A stretch of 64,000 bases of DNA from Streptomyces sp. HUAS MG91. Its GTDB lineage: Bacteria > Actinomycetota > Actinomycetes > Streptomycetales > Streptomycetaceae. The stretch is from positions 2,790,001 through 2,854,000 of the forward strand of contig NZ_CP159534.1 of assembly GCF_040529335.1 (NCBI RefSeq). The letters are read 5' to 3'. Under the pieces are notes generated by a model that did no database searches, was not told the origin of the DNA, and was given only the letters and a program-made list of their open reading frames with translations. Shown here one piece after another: positions 26,415 through 36,357 of this stretch. Both the position numbers and the translations under genes were made by a program. Each line of letters opens with the position of its first letter. Position 1 is the first letter of the stretch.

Positions 26415-27652
26415 GCGTCCCGGCGCTCGCGGAACCGTCCGAACGGGTCGGCCACGGCTGGACCGCGGCGCTGTCGCTCGCCAACGGGGCGATCTGGGTG
26501 GGCTGGTACGGCCCGTTGCAGATCCTGCTCGCCCGGCAGGCCGAGCGGTTCGCGCCCGGCACCGGCATGTCGAAGGAGTCGCTGCTGGCCTGGGTCACCG
26601 GGGTCGGGGCGGTGGTGTCGCTGGCCGCCAACCCGGTCTTCGGCGCCCTGTCGGACCGTACGGTGTCGCGGTTCGGGCGGCGCACGCCGTGGATCGTGGC
26701 GGGCACGGCGGGCGGCGCGCTGTCGCTGCTGCTGCTCGGCGGCGCCGACGCCGTGTGGGTGCTGTTCGCCGGGTGGTGCCTGGTGCAGCTGACGCTGAAC
26801 GCGGCGTTCGCGGCGGTGACGGCCGCCGTGCCCGACCGGGTGCCCCGGCTTCAGCGCGGGTCCGTGGGCGGGTGGCTCGGCGCCGCGCAGATCCTCGGGG
26901 TCGTCGCCGGGACGGGGCTCGCGACGGTGGCGGGCGGAGTGCGGGCCGGGTACGTGGCGTGCGCCGTGTTCACGGTGGTGGGCGTGGTGCCGTACGTGGT
27001 GCGGTACGCGGATCTGCGGCTCGGTGCCGAGGCGCGGCCGGCGTGGTCCTGGCGGCGGTTCGCGGCCGGGTTCTGGCTGAGTCCGCGCCGGTATCCGGAT
27101 CTGGGGTGGGCCTGGCTGACCCGGTTCCTGATCAATCTCGGCAACTCGCTGGTGCTGCTGTACCTCTTCTACTACCTGCGCGACCGGCTGCGGTACGGCG
27201 ATCCGGACACGGGGGTGCTGATCCTGACCGCGGTGAACGGGGTGACGCTGCTCGGCACCGTGGTCGTCGGCGGGGCCTGGTCGGACCGGGTGGGGCGGCG
27301 CAAGCCGTTCGTGCTGTGGTCGGGGGTGCTGATGGCCGTCGCGACCGGGCTGCTGGCCTTCTGGCAGACGTGGCCGGGTGCCGTGGTCGCCGCCGCGGTG
27401 CTCGGGGTCGGGTTCGGGGTGTTCACCTCGGTCGACTTCGCGCTGATGACCGATGTCCTGCCGGCCGCGCTGGACCGGGGCAAGGACCTCGGCGTCATCA
27501 ACGTCGCGAACTCCTTGCCCCAGGTCGCCGCGCCTGCGCTGGCCGCGCCGCTGGTGAACCAGTTGGGCGGGTACCGGGTGCTGTATCTGGTGGCGGCGGG
27601 GGTGGGGCTTGCCGGGGCCCTTCTGGTCCGGCGCATCAAGGGGGTGGCCTGA
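26411..27652 (+). CDS. MFS transporter, sugar (GPH/SUC-like) type
   Basis: 413-residue membrane transporter with about 12 hydrophobic segments. ATG 26411 overlaps the beta-glucosidase stop. The motif-A-like loops ANPVFGALSDRTVSRFGRRT and GGAWSDRVGRRKPFVLW are present, and the arrangement resembles glycoside/sucrose cation symporters more than drug exporters. The context (GH1 hydrolase directly upstream) suggests uptake of a beta-glucoside. The large open frame starting at 24848 is only read-through upstream of this gene. Confidence 0.87.
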   Translation: MSVPALAEPSERVGHGWTAALSLANGAIWVGWYGPLQILLARQAERFAPGTGMSKESLLAWVTGVGAVVSLAANPVFGALSDRTVSRFGRRTPWIVAGTAGGALSLLLLGGADAVWVLFAGWCLVQLTLNAAFAAVTAAVPDRVPRLQRGSVGGWLGAAQILGVVAGTGLATVAGGVRAGYVACAVFTVVGVVPYVVRYADLRLGAEARPAWSWRRFAAGFWLSPRRYPDLGWAWLTRFLINLGNSLVLLYLFYYLRDRLRYGDPDTGVLILTAVNGVTLLGTVVVGGAWSDRVGRRKPFVLWSGVLMAVATGLLAFWQTWPGAVVAAAVLGVGFGVFTSVDFALMTDVLPAALDRGKDLGVINVANSLPQVAAPALAAPLVNQLGGYRVLYLVAAGVGLAGALLVRRIKGVA

Positions 27653-27690
27653 GCCTCGTCCGCCGTGTGCCGCTCTCGTCGTGGCTGGTC

Positions 27691-27729
27691 GCGCAGTTCC
27701 CCGCGCCCCTGACGGGGCGCATGCGCCCC
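27691..27729 (+). repeat. Intergenic repeat copy B (20-mer plus hairpin)
   Basis: Perfect 20-mer at 27691-27710 followed by the palindrome GGGGCGCATGCGCCCC (27714-27729). Lies 39 nt beyond the MFS stop, between convergent genes. Confidence 0.9.
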
Positions 27730-27855
27730 CGCCGCCTTGGGCAATCTGCCGCCTGGGGCAGCAGGGTGGGCAAGGCGGCCCCCGGCGCGGGGCCAGCGCC
27801 TGAGGGGCGGCCAGTACAACGCCGTTCGCGGGTGCGGCCCCGGTGGGGGCTGAGC

Positions 27856-27875
27856 GCGCAGTTCCCCGCGCCCCT
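27856..27875 (+). repeat. Intergenic repeat copy C
   Basis: Perfect 20-mer GCGCAGTTCCCCGCGCCCCT at 27856-27875, in the same 252-bp convergent intergenic region as copy B and in the same orientation, 165 bp apart. Confidence 0.9.
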
Positions 27876-27904
27876 GGCGGGGCTATCGCCTGGCCCCGGC
27901 GGAG

Positions 27905-28759
27905 CTACAGCGCGCCGGCGTCGCGGGCCGTCCAGACCGACGGGAACACCGGGCGGTAGCCCAGTTCGTGGCGGATGCGGGCCGTCGACAGCACCGCGTG
28001 CCAGGGGTCCGGGGTCTCCTTCTCGTAGGACTCGGGCGGGATCGCCACCCCGCCCAGCTGAAGGATGTCCACCGTCGTCACGGGGGCGTCGTCCGCGATG
28101 TTGTAGACGCCGGACGCCCCCTCGGCGTACAGCAGCCGCCGCAGGCCCTGCGCCACATCGGCGTGGTGCCCCATGTGCAGCCGCTGCATCGCGGGCCACG
28201 CCGGCGCCCACTCGATCGCGGTGTCGAGGTGCGGGTCCCCGTCCCCGTACACGAACGGCAGCCGCGCGATCCGCAGGTCGTCGAGGCCCTCCAGCGCGCC
28301 CAGCGCCCGCTCGGCCTCCCACTTCGACTCGGGGTAGACGCCCCAGAGGTGCCCGCCCGGCACTGTCTCGTCCGTCTCGACCAGCGGCCTGCCCCGCCCG
28401 GCGCCGTACACGATCCCCGTACTGACCTGCACGAACCGCCGTACGCCCGAGGCCACCGCGGCCCGCCCCAGCTCGATCGCCGCGTCCCGGTTCACGGCCC
28501 GCGCCTCCTCGTCCGGCACCCCGCGGAACGCCGCGGCGACGTTCACCACCGCGTCCACCCCGGCCGTCGCCTTCCCCAGCACGGCGGCGTCCCGCAGATC
28601 GCCGACCACGACCTCCGCGCCCAGCTCCGCGAACCGCTCCCCGCGCGCCTCGTCACGGACGAGCACCCGCACCCGGTCGCCCTGCGGAGCGCTCTGCAAC
28701 AGCCGTGGCACGAACCGCCGTCCGACCTGTCCCGTCGCTCCGGTCACCAACGTCAGCAT
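27905..28759 (-). CDS. NAD(P)-dependent epimerase/dehydratase (extended SDR)
   Basis: 284-residue Rossmann-fold enzyme. NAD(P)-binding motif TLVTGATGQVGRRF at the N-terminus and VGDLRDAAVLGKATAGVDAVVNVAA next; the catalytic Ser is in RRFVQVSTGIVYG and YPESKWEAE supplies the Tyr-x-x-x-Lys pair. Start ATG 28759 has GGAGG six bases upstream; the frame extends to 28792. It is divergent from the XRE regulator at 28894 and probably under its control. Substrate unknown. Confidence 0.9.
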   Translation of the reverse strand: MLTLVTGATGQVGRRFVPRLLQSAPQGDRVRVLVRDEARGERFAELGAEVVVGDLRDAAVLGKATAGVDAVVNVAAAFRGVPDEEARAVNRDAAIELGRAAVASGVRRFVQVSTGIVYGAGRGRPLVETDETVPGGHLWGVYPESKWEAERALGALEGLDDLRIARLPFVYGDGDPHLDTAIEWAPAWPAMQRLHMGHHADVAQGLRRLLYAEGASGVYNIADDAPVTTVDILQLGGVAIPPESYEKETPDPWHAVLSTARIRHELGYRPVFPSVWTARDAGAL

Positions 28760-28836
28760 GGCCGCCTCCTCGATCTCGTCGTACAAGGCCATGACCGAAG
28801 CCTGCGCGGCCCGCGCGTCCGGCGGGAGAGACGCGC

Positions 28837-28866
28837 TTGTCCAGGGAGCGGCGCTCCCTGGATACG
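28837..28866 (+). promoter_or_regulatory. Promoter and palindromic operator of XRE/SDR pair
   Basis: TCCAGGGAGC (28840-28849) and GCTCCCTGGA (28853-28862) form a perfect 10-bp inverted repeat with a 3-nt centre. It fills the space between TTGTCC (28837-28842) and GATACG (28861-28866), a plausible -35/-10 pair for the XRE gene. Binding here would block transcription, so autorepression is likely. Confidence 0.6.
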
Positions 28867-28893
28867 GGCCCGCCGGCGCGCGATGCTGGACGG

Positions 28894-29727
28894 GTGAACC
28901 GAGCCGAACTCGCCGACTTCCTGCGCCGCGCCCGCACCCGCCTCAGCCCCTCCGACGTGGGCCTGGCCACAGGCGCCCGGCGGCGCACACCGGGACTGCG
29001 CCGCGAAGAGGTGGCGCAGCTCGCCGGGATGTCCACGGACTACTACACGCGCCTGGAGCAGCGCCGCGGCTCGCACCCCTCCCGGCAGATGCTCGGCGCG
29101 CTGGCCCGCGCGCTGCGGCTGACCGACGCCGAGCGCGACCACCTGTTCCACCTGGCGGGCGACGAGCCGCCCCGCCCCGGCACCTCGTCGGGCCACGTCC
29201 GCCCGGGGCTGCTGATGATCCTGGACCGGCTGCACGACCTGCCGGCCGCGGTGCTCAGCGACTGGGGCGAGAGCCTGGCGCAGAACACGATGTCGATCGC
29301 GCTGAGCGGCGACCTGACCGGGGTGAACCTGATCCGCCGCTGGTTCGCGCAGCCGGAGACGCGGGCGATGTTCCCGCCGGAGAACCACGAGATGCACGGC
29401 CGCGCCCATGTGGCGGGCCTGCGCGCGGTCACCGCGGCCCGCCCGGACGACCCGGGACCGGCCGCGCTGGTGGCCGAACTGCGCGCCGGGTCGGCGGAGT
29501 TCGAGGAGTTGTGGCGCTCCCACGAGGTCGTGGTGCGCCGCCCGTCACCGAAGCGCTTCCTGCACCCGGTGGTCGGCACGCTCGACCTGGACTGCGAGGT
29601 GCTGCTCAGTGACGGGCACGGCCAGCAGCTCGTGGTGCACTCGGCGCGGCCGGGCACGGACACGTACGAGCGGCTTGAGCTGCTGCGGGTGATAGGGCTC
29701 CAGGACCTGAGCCCCAGCACCGGCTGA
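28894..29727 (+). CDS. XRE-family regulator with MmyB-like ligand domain (copy 3)
   Basis: 277 residues from GTG 28894 (MNRAELADFLRRARTRL). HTH with RRTPGLRREEVAQLAGM and STDYYTRLEQRRGSHPS, followed by the MmyB ligand domain (MILDRLHDLPAAVLSDWGE, AELRAGSAEFEELWRSHEV). Third member of this family in the window, again divergent from its probable target, here an SDR enzyme rather than an exporter. Its stop codon abuts the era stop codon without a single base between them. Confidence 0.92.
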   Translation: MNRAELADFLRRARTRLSPSDVGLATGARRRTPGLRREEVAQLAGMSTDYYTRLEQRRGSHPSRQMLGALARALRLTDAERDHLFHLAGDEPPRPGTSSGHVRPGLLMILDRLHDLPAAVLSDWGESLAQNTMSIALSGDLTGVNLIRRWFAQPETRAMFPPENHEMHGRAHVAGLRAVTAARPDDPGPAALVAELRAGSAEFEELWRSHEVVVRRPSPKRFLHPVVGTLDLDCEVLLSDGHGQQLVVHSARPGTDTYERLELLRVIGLQDLSPSTG

Positions 29728-30681
29728 TCAGAAGCCCAGCTTGCGCAGCTGGCGCGGGTCGCGCTGCCAGTCCTTGGCGACCTTGACGTGCAGGTCGAGG
29801 TAGACGGGCGTACCGAGCAGCGCCTCGATCTGCTTGCGGGACTTGATGCCGACCTCCTTCAGGCGCTTGCCCTTGGGGCCGATGATGATGCCCTTCTGGC
29901 TGGGCCGCTCGATGTAGACGAAGGCGTGGATGTCCAGGAGCGGCTTGTCGGCGGGCCGGTCCTCGCGCGGCAGCATCTCCTCGACGACGACGGCGATGGA
30001 GTGCGGCAGCTCGTCGCGGACGCCCTCCAGCGCGGCCTCGCGGATCAGCTCGGCGACCATGACCTGCTCGGGTTCGTCGGTGAGGTCGCCCTCGGGGTAG
30101 AGCGCGGGGCCCTCGGGGAGGAGGGGGACGATCAGGTCGGCGAGGAGGCCCACCTGCTTGTCGCCGACGGCGGAGACCGGGATGATCTCGGCCCACTGGA
30201 AGCCGAGCTCCTTGCCGAGCTGGTCGATGGCGATGAGCTGCTCGGCGAGCTGCTTGCTGTCGACGAGGTCGGTCTTGGTGACGATCGCGATCTTCGGCGT
30301 CTTCTTGATGGACGCGAGTTCCTTGGCGATGAAGCGGTCGCCGGGGCCCAGCTTCTCGTTCGCCGGGAGGCAGAAGCCGATCACGTCGACCTCGGCCCAG
30401 GTGGTGCGCACCACGTCGTTGAGCCGCTCGCCGAGCAGGGTGCGCGGCTTGTGCAGGCCGGGGGTGTCCACCAGGATCAGCTGCGCGTCGTCGCGGTGCA
30501 CGATGCCGCGCACGGTGTGCCGCGTGGTCTGCGGCTGGTCGGCGGTGATCGCCACCTTCTTGCCGACCAGAGCGTTCGTGAGGGTGGACTTGCCCGCGTT
30601 GGGGCGGCCGACGAAGCAGGCGAAACCCGCGCGGTGGACGGCTTCCCCGGAGGGCTGGGACTGCTGGGTACGAGCGCTCAT
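29728..30681 (-). CDS. era: GTPase Era
   Basis: Essential ribosome-assembly GTPase binding 16S rRNA near the anti-SD sequence; 317 residues. G domain: G1 GRPNAGKST, G3 DTPGLHKP, G4 TKTD, G5 SAVG; C-terminal KH domain with GIIIGPKGKRLKEVGIKSR. ATG 30681 (MSARTQQ) is preferred; ATG 30690 lies three codons upstream inside the same SD region, the same arrangement as recO. Convergent with the XRE gene at zero spacing, divergent from amtB. Confidence 0.96.
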   Translation of the reverse strand: MSARTQQSQPSGEAVHRAGFACFVGRPNAGKSTLTNALVGKKVAITADQPQTTRHTVRGIVHRDDAQLILVDTPGLHKPRTLLGERLNDVVRTTWAEVDVIGFCLPANEKLGPGDRFIAKELASIKKTPKIAIVTKTDLVDSKQLAEQLIAIDQLGKELGFQWAEIIPVSAVGDKQVGLLADLIVPLLPEGPALYPEGDLTDEPEQVMVAELIREAALEGVRDELPHSIAVVVEEMLPREDRPADKPLLDIHAFVYIERPSQKGIIIGPKGKRLKEVGIKSRKQIEALLGTPVYLDLHVKVAKDWQRDPRQLRKLGF

Positions 30682-30731
30682 GGCGCCCATTCTCCCTGAT
30701 GTCAGGGGGGCCGCAGCACGGTGAGCTTCCG

Positions 30732-30787
30732 GTAACCCCCCGGCAACACGAAACACGGAGGAAACTCCCGGGTAGGGAATCGGAAAC
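30732..30787 (+). promoter_or_regulatory. GlnR-like boxes upstream of amtB
   Basis: GTAAC-n6-GCAAC at 30732-30747 and GTAGG-n6-GAAAC at 30772-30787 each match the GlnR half-site pair gTnAc-n6-GaAAc with one or two mismatches; two additional GAAAC motifs lie between at about 30750 and 30760. The second box ends 22 nt before ATG 30810. In Streptomyces GlnR activates amtB-glnK under nitrogen limitation; these sites suggest the same here. Confidence 0.55.
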
Positions 30788-30809
30788 GCGGGCCCGTGAC
30801 GCTGTCCCG

Positions 30810-32476
<1,667 letters not shown>

Positions 32477-32504
32477 GACGTGCTGCTTACAGGCTGAGCC
32501 TTGC

Positions 32505-32864
32505 TTACAGGCTGACGCCGCAGTGCGGCCAGGCGCCCGCGCCCTGGTCGGCGAGGACCTTCTGGGCGACGGTGATCTGCTCGGCCTTGGACGCCTGGTG
32601 GGCGTTGGCGGCGTACTGGGTGCCGCCGTACGCGGCCCAGGTGGACGGGGTGAACTGCAGACCGCCGGAGAAGCCGTTGCCGGTGTTGGCGGACCAGTTG
32701 CCGCCGGACTCGCACTGCGCGACGGCGTCCCAGGAGCCGGCCGACGTCGCCGCGGAGGCGGAGCCGGTGCCGGCGATCACCATGGCGCCGGAGGCGCCGA
32801 CGAGGGCGGTGCCGACGGCGAGGGCACGGACACGGGACGAGGTCTTGCGGGCAAGGGAGAACAC
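32505..32864 (-). CDS. Secreted single-domain transglycosylase (Rpf-like)
   Basis: 119 residues: signal peptide ([21 protein letters not shown], cleavage near SASAA), then only the Rpf/transglycosylase-like domain ([20 protein letters not shown] onward, [12 protein letters not shown], ending WPHCG). Catalytic Glu52 follows Cys51, which pairs with Cys115 in this family. Cleaves peptidoglycan and promotes spore germination or resuscitation. No LysM or LytM domain, so it resembles the short Streptomyces Rpf proteins. GTG 32864 chosen: AAAGG lies nine bases upstream and the signal peptide starts directly. The frame is open far upstream. Confidence 0.9.
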   Translation of the reverse strand: MFSLARKTSSRVRALAVGTALVGASGAMVIAGTGSASAATSAGSWDAVAQCESGGNWSANTGNGFSGGLQFTPSTWAAYGGTQYAANAHQASKAEQITVAQKVLADQGAGAWPHCGVSL

Positions 32865-32984
32865 GTAGAAAAACCTTTGTTCGGGGTCGGGGACCGCCCG
32901 GCGCTTCCCAGGTTCGGGAGCTGCGAAACGCATCGGCGTCGGGCAACAGCTCCACCATGACCGTCGTGTCCGGGTTTGCCCCAT

Positions 32985-33018
32985 GAGGCGAAAGTCCCGT
33001 CGACGGGACTTTGGTCCT
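32985..33018 (-). promoter_or_regulatory. DevR/OsdR-like box(es) upstream of Rpf gene
   Basis: GGGAC-TTTG-GTCCT at 33005-33018 follows the 5-4-5 symmetry of the DevR/DosR consensus GGGAC-TWWA-GTCCC. The bases 32991-33012 also form a perfect 22-bp palindrome (AAAGTCCCGTC and its complement), and a degenerate half-site GAGGC-GAAA-GTCCC lies 20 bp away at 32985-32998, the phasing of tandem DevR boxes. Operator role is inferred. Confidence 0.5.
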
Positions 33019-33112
33019 TCTTTCACCCCGCGCCGCACCGGGGCCCCCGCCCCGGGCCGAACCGCCCTCGCCCTTGCCCCGCACGGCCCGTACGCCCTCC
33101 GGGGACGACAGC

Positions 33113-33140
33113 GCGGGCCGGGACCAAAGTCCCGGCCCGC
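33113..33140 (-). promoter_or_regulatory. 28-bp perfect palindrome with GGGAC-N4-GTCCC core
   Basis: Twelve-base arms surround CAAA; the core GGGAC-CAAA-GTCCC (33120-33133) fits DevR/OsdR symmetry and shares the 13-mer GGGACTTTGGTCC with the box at 33005. It also lies 90 bp downstream of the deaminase-like gene and could fold into a 12-bp hairpin, so it may instead, or additionally, be that gene's terminator. Confidence 0.45.
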
Positions 33141-33229
33141 GGCCGACGTGAGCGTCTTCACTCCCGAACGGCGGAAGCCGCTCTATTACTGGGCGAGCGG
33201 CATTTCCTGTGACCCACGCCTCGCGCGGG

Positions 33230-33583
33230 TCAGCCGGCCTCGACGGTCGCCCGGACCGTCCCGTCGGCCGCCGCGAGGAACACCGGGGTGCCGCTGCCGC
33301 CGAGATCGCGCACGGCGGCGAGGTCCGCGTCCTCCAAGGCGTCCGCCGCCGAGACCACGGCCGCCGCCTCCAGGGACTGCGCGCCGGAGGCCACGGCCAT
33401 GGCGACGGCCGTCCGCAGCGCGCTCAGCTTCAGGGAGTCCAGGGCGACGGTGCCCGCGACATAGGTGCGCCCGGTCTCGTCGCGCACGGCGGCGCCCTCG
33501 GGCACGCCGTTGCGGGCCCGCGCCGAGCGGGCCAGGGTGACGATCTTGCGGTCCTCGGGGTCGAGGTCGGTGCTGTCAGTCAT
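33230..33583 (-). CDS. Cytidine deaminase-like protein without zinc site
   Basis: 117 residues with the beginning and strand order of cytidine deaminases (DPEDRKIVTLARSARARNGVP, GAAVRDETGRTYVAGTV, LSALRTAVAMAVASGAQ) but without the His/Cys-Ala-Glu motif or the PCxxC zinc ligands: the corresponding stretches contain no cysteine at all. It therefore cannot be a zinc-dependent deaminase; similar proteins are annotated as deaminases in Streptomyces. A structural or nucleotide-binding role is possible. Located upstream of the Rpf gene on the same strand. Confidence 0.8.
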   Translation of the reverse strand: MTDSTDLDPEDRKIVTLARSARARNGVPEGAAVRDETGRTYVAGTVALDSLKLSALRTAVAMAVASGAQSLEAAAVVSAADALEDADLAAVRDLGGSGTPVFLAAADGTVRATVEAG

Positions 33584-33643
33584 GGGGTGAGCATAAGGAG
33601 GCGGCCCGCACCGGCCCGCACCGGCTCGGTGGAGATTCTAGAT

Positions 33644-33655
33644 AACTAACCAGTT
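33644..33655 (+). promoter_or_regulatory. AACT/AGTT inverted repeat before dehydrogenase gene
   Basis: AACTAACCAGTT is an inverted repeat in an unusually AT-rich 40-bp stretch (about 33635-33668) directly upstream of the dehydrogenase ATG 33704. The sequence resembles TetR-type operators, but no regulator gene is adjacent; the assignment is tentative. Confidence 0.35.
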
Positions 33656-33703
33656 CGTACATTAGAGTGGCAGTCCCCGAGGCACCGACCCGCAGGAGCC
33701 CGT

Positions 33704-34681
33704 ATGAAGGCCGTCGTCCTCACCGCCCCCCGCCGCCTCGCCGTCGTCGACGACCTGCCGGAGCCCGTCCCCGGCCCCGGCGACGTCGTCGTCGCGCTCG
33801 AAGGACTCGGCGTCTGCGGCTCCGACCTCTCCGTCTACGAGGGCCATCGCGCCGTCCCCGCCACGCCCTGGGTCGTCGGGCACGAGGCGTTCGGCCGGAT
33901 CGTGGCGACCGGCTCCGCCGTCACCGGGCACACCGTGGGCCGCCGGGTCGTCGTCGAGCCGAACTACGCGTGCCTGGACTGCGCGGACTGCCGCCGCGGG
34001 CTGACCTCGGCGTGCCCGCACCGGGCGATCGTGGGCATGAACGCGCCGGGGCTGCTGGCGGAGCGCTTCGCGGTGCCGGCCGGCTTCGCGCACGCCGTCC
34101 CCGACGACCTGGACGTGCGGGACCTGGCCGCGTTCGAGCCGTACGCGGTGGCGCGCACGGCGGTCGCGCGCAGCGGGATCACCAAGGGCGAGCGGGCCCT
34201 GGTGCTCGGCGCCGGCGCGCAGGGACTCCTGGTCAGCCAGTCGCTGCTGGCCCTCGGCGCCGAGCCGGTCGTCGTCGAACTGCAGCCCGGGCGCCTCGCC
34301 CGCGCGGTCGCTCTCGGCGCCACCGCGGCGGGCGACGACGACCGCGGTTTCCTGAGGCTCTACGAGACGACGGGCGCCGCCCCGGCCCTGGCGGCGGCCC
34401 TCCCCCGCCTCGCCCCGGGCGCCACCCTCACCCTGATCGGCCTCGACCCGGCCCCGCTGCCGCTCACGACGGACCAGGTGGTGCGCGGCCTGCTCACGAT
34501 CCAGGGCTCCCTGATCTACGACCACCCGCACGACTTCCGGGCCGCCCTGGACGACATCACGTCCGGCCGCGTCCACCCGTCGGTGGCCCTTACCACGCGA
34601 TACGCCTTCCAGGACGCGCCGCGCGCGTTCGCGGAGGCCAGGGGGCAGGCGGGGAAGACGTGGATCGAGGGGCCGCGCTAG
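33704..34681 (+). CDS. Zinc-type alcohol dehydrogenase (MDR family)
   Basis: 325-residue medium-chain dehydrogenase/reductase. Catalytic zinc ligands: Cys in GLGVCGSDLSVYEG and His-Glu in VVGHEAFGRI; structural zinc four-Cys lobe in NYACLDCADCRRGLTSAC. Rossmann domain ALVLGAGAQGLLVSQSLLALG binds NAD(P). Length is a little short for the family. It appears monocistronic, followed by a 30-bp gap to the convergent MmcQ gene. Substrate unknown, perhaps a polyol or sugar alcohol given similarity to that branch. Confidence 0.9.
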   Translation: MKAVVLTAPRRLAVVDDLPEPVPGPGDVVVALEGLGVCGSDLSVYEGHRAVPATPWVVGHEAFGRIVATGSAVTGHTVGRRVVVEPNYACLDCADCRRGLTSACPHRAIVGMNAPGLLAERFAVPAGFAHAVPDDLDVRDLAAFEPYAVARTAVARSGITKGERALVLGAGAQGLLVSQSLLALGAEPVVVELQPGRLARAVALGATAAGDDDRGFLRLYETTGAAPALAAALPRLAPGATLTLIGLDPAPLPLTTDQVVRGLLTIQGSLIYDHPHDFRAALDDITSGRVHPSVALTTRYAFQDAPRAFAEARGQAGKTWIEGPR

Positions 34682-34711
34682 GGCGTGTGTCGCCTTGAGG
34701 CGTGTGTCGCC

Positions 34712-35068
34712 CTAAGGCCGGTCCAGCTTCAGCCGCTCCGCCCGCGGCAGCCCCGCCACCACCAGGTCGTACGAGTCCTCGACCAGTTCGCGGACGAAGG
34801 ACGCCGGCAGCTCCCCCACCGACACCGTGTTCCAGTGCCGCTTGTTCATGTGCCAGCCCGGCCGGACCGCGCCCTCGTGCTCGCGGCGGAGCCGGATCGC
34901 GTCCTCGGGGTCGCACTTGAGGTTCACCGTCAGGGGCCGCGCGTCCAGGCTGCTCAGGGCGAACATCTTGCCCAGGACCTTGAAGACCGAGGCCTCCGGG
35001 CCGAAGGGGAACTCCTCCACCGCCGCGTTGAACGACAGGCAGAGCGCCCGCAGCTCCTCGGGGGTCAT
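34712..35068 (-). CDS. MmcQ/YjbR family protein
   Basis: 118-residue protein of the MmcQ/YjbR fold (a double-wing DNA-binding-like fold): [59 protein letters not shown] and SFVRELVEDSYDLVV are the family landmarks in order. Biochemical role unknown. Its start overlaps the end of the CBS-domain gene by ATGA, so it is the last gene of the phoH-ybeY-corC unit. Confidence 0.9.
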   Translation of the reverse strand: MTPEELRALCLSFNAAVEEFPFGPEASVFKVLGKMFALSSLDARPLTVNLKCDPEDAIRLRREHEGAVRPGWHMNKRHWNTVSVGELPASFVRELVEDSYDLVVAGLPRAERLKLDRP

Positions 35069-36357
35069 TCCTCGTCCTCTCCCTTCGGGGGGACCGGCTC
35101 CACGAGCACCGTCACGATCTTGTTCCGGCGGCCGGCCGAGTCCTCCGCGGTCAACCGCAGCTCCCGCCCGTCCGGCAACGCCACCTGGGCGGACGCGCCC
35201 GCGATCGGCACCCGGCCGAGCGCCTTGGCGAGCAGTCCGCCGACCGTCTCCACGTCCTCGTCGTCGTACTCCTCGATGCCGTACAGCTCACCGAGGTCGC
35301 CGATGTCGAGACGCGCGGTGACCCGGAAGCGGTCGTCGCCCAGCTCCTCCACCGGCGGCAGCTCCCGGTCGTACTCGTCGGTGATCTCGCCGACGATCTC
35401 CTCCAGGATGTCCTCGATGGTGACGATGCCGGCCGTGCCGCCGTACTCGTCGATGACGACGGCGACGTGGTTGCGCAGCTGCTGCATCTCGCGCAGCAGG
35501 TCACCGGCGTTCTTGGTGTCGGGGACGAAGGCTGCCGGGCGCATCGCCGTCGAGACCAGCTCGGCCTCGGCGTCGCGGCTGATGTGCGTCTTCCTGACCA
35601 GGTCCTTCAGATACACGATGCCGACGACGTCGTCCTCGCTCTCGCCGACCACCGGGATCCGGGAGAAACCGGAGCGCAGGGCCAGCGTGAGCGCCTGGCG
35701 GATCGTCTTGTAGCGCTCGATGACGACGAGGTCGGTGCGCGGCACCATGACCTCGCGGACCAGGGTGTCGCCCAGCTCGAAGACCGAGTGCACCATGCGG
35801 CGCTCCTCGTCCTCGATCAGCGACTCCTTCTCGGCGAGGTCGACCATGGCGCGCAGTTCCGCCTCGGAGGCGAACGGGCCGCGGCGGAAGCCCTTGCCGG
35901 GCGTCAGCGCGTTGCCGATGAGGATCAGCAGGGGCGGGATCGGGCCCATGATCCGGGCCAGCGGCAGCAGCACGTACGCGGCGGCCGTCGCCGTGTTCAG
36001 CGGGTGCTGGCGGCCGATGGTGCGCGGCGAGACGCCGACGGCGACGTAACTCACCAGGACCATCACGCCGATCGCGACGAGCAGCGCCTGCCAGGTCTCG
36101 CTGAACTGCTCCAGGCACGCGTACGTGACCAGGGTCGCCGCCGCCATCTCGCACGCCACCCGGACCAGGAGTGCCACGTTCAGATAGCGGGTCGGGTCGG
36201 CGGCGACCTGGGCCAGCTTCGCGCTGCCGCGCCGCCCGGAGCGGACGGCCTCCTCGGCGCGGAAGCTCGACGTGCGGGCGATGCCGGCCTCGGCGCACGC
36301 CGCCAGCCAGGCGACGACGACCAGGGCGACGGCGCCCGCGATCAGGGAAAGGCTCAT
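35065..36357 (-). CDS. CNNM/HlyC-CorC family membrane protein
   Basis: 430 residues: DUF21/CNNM transmembrane domain (about 1-190, with [17 protein letters not shown] and [10 protein letters not shown]), then a pair of CBS domains ([48 protein letters not shown]) and a C-terminal CorC_HlyC domain ([18 protein letters not shown]). Related proteins are implicated in magnesium/cobalt efflux or homeostasis and are commonly encoded next to ybeY and phoH. Overlaps ybeY upstream and the MmcQ gene downstream by four bases each. Confidence 0.93.
   Translation of the reverse strand: MSLSLIAGAVALVVVAWLAACAEAGIARTSSFRAEEAVRSGRRGSAKLAQVAADPTRYLNVALLVRVACEMAAATLVTYACLEQFSETWQALLVAIGVMVLVSYVAVGVSPRTIGRQHPLNTATAAAYVLLPLARIMGPIPPLLILIGNALTPGKGFRRGPFASEAELRAMVDLAEKESLIEDEERRMVHSVFELGDTLVREVMVPRTDLVVIERYKTIRQALTLALRSGFSRIPVVGESEDDVVGIVYLKDLVRKTHISRDAEAELVSTAMRPAAFVPDTKNAGDLLREMQQLRNHVAVVIDEYGGTAGIVTIEDILEEIVGEITDEYDRELPPVEELGDDRFRVTARLDIGDLGELYGIEEYDDEDVETVGGLLAKALGRVPIAGASAQVALPDGRELRLTAEDSAGRRNKIVTVLVEPVPPKGEDEE

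Larger units (their letters stand above)
32865..33229. other. 365-bp structured leader/intergenic region upstream of Rpf gene
   Basis: No gene seen. On the minus strand the part near the Rpf start can form a stem between GGAGCTG (about 32955-32949) and CAGCTCC (about 32925-32919). Farther upstream are two related palindromes (32991-33018 and 33113-33140). Known motifs of the ydaO (c-di-AMP) riboswitch, which controls some Streptomyces rpf genes, were looked for and not found. Confidence 0.6.

Noticed and set aside
33113..33140. Calling the 28-bp palindrome a terminator only
   Set aside because: A 12-bp hairpin is possible, but no T-tract follows and its core repeats in the box at 33005, so a protein-binding role could not be excluded; both readings are recorded.
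32865..33229. ydaO-type c-di-AMP riboswitch upstream of the Rpf gene
   Set aside because: Such riboswitches precede several Streptomyces rpf genes, but the conserved core strings could not be found; only a GGAGCTG/CAGCTCC stem and palindromes are seen.
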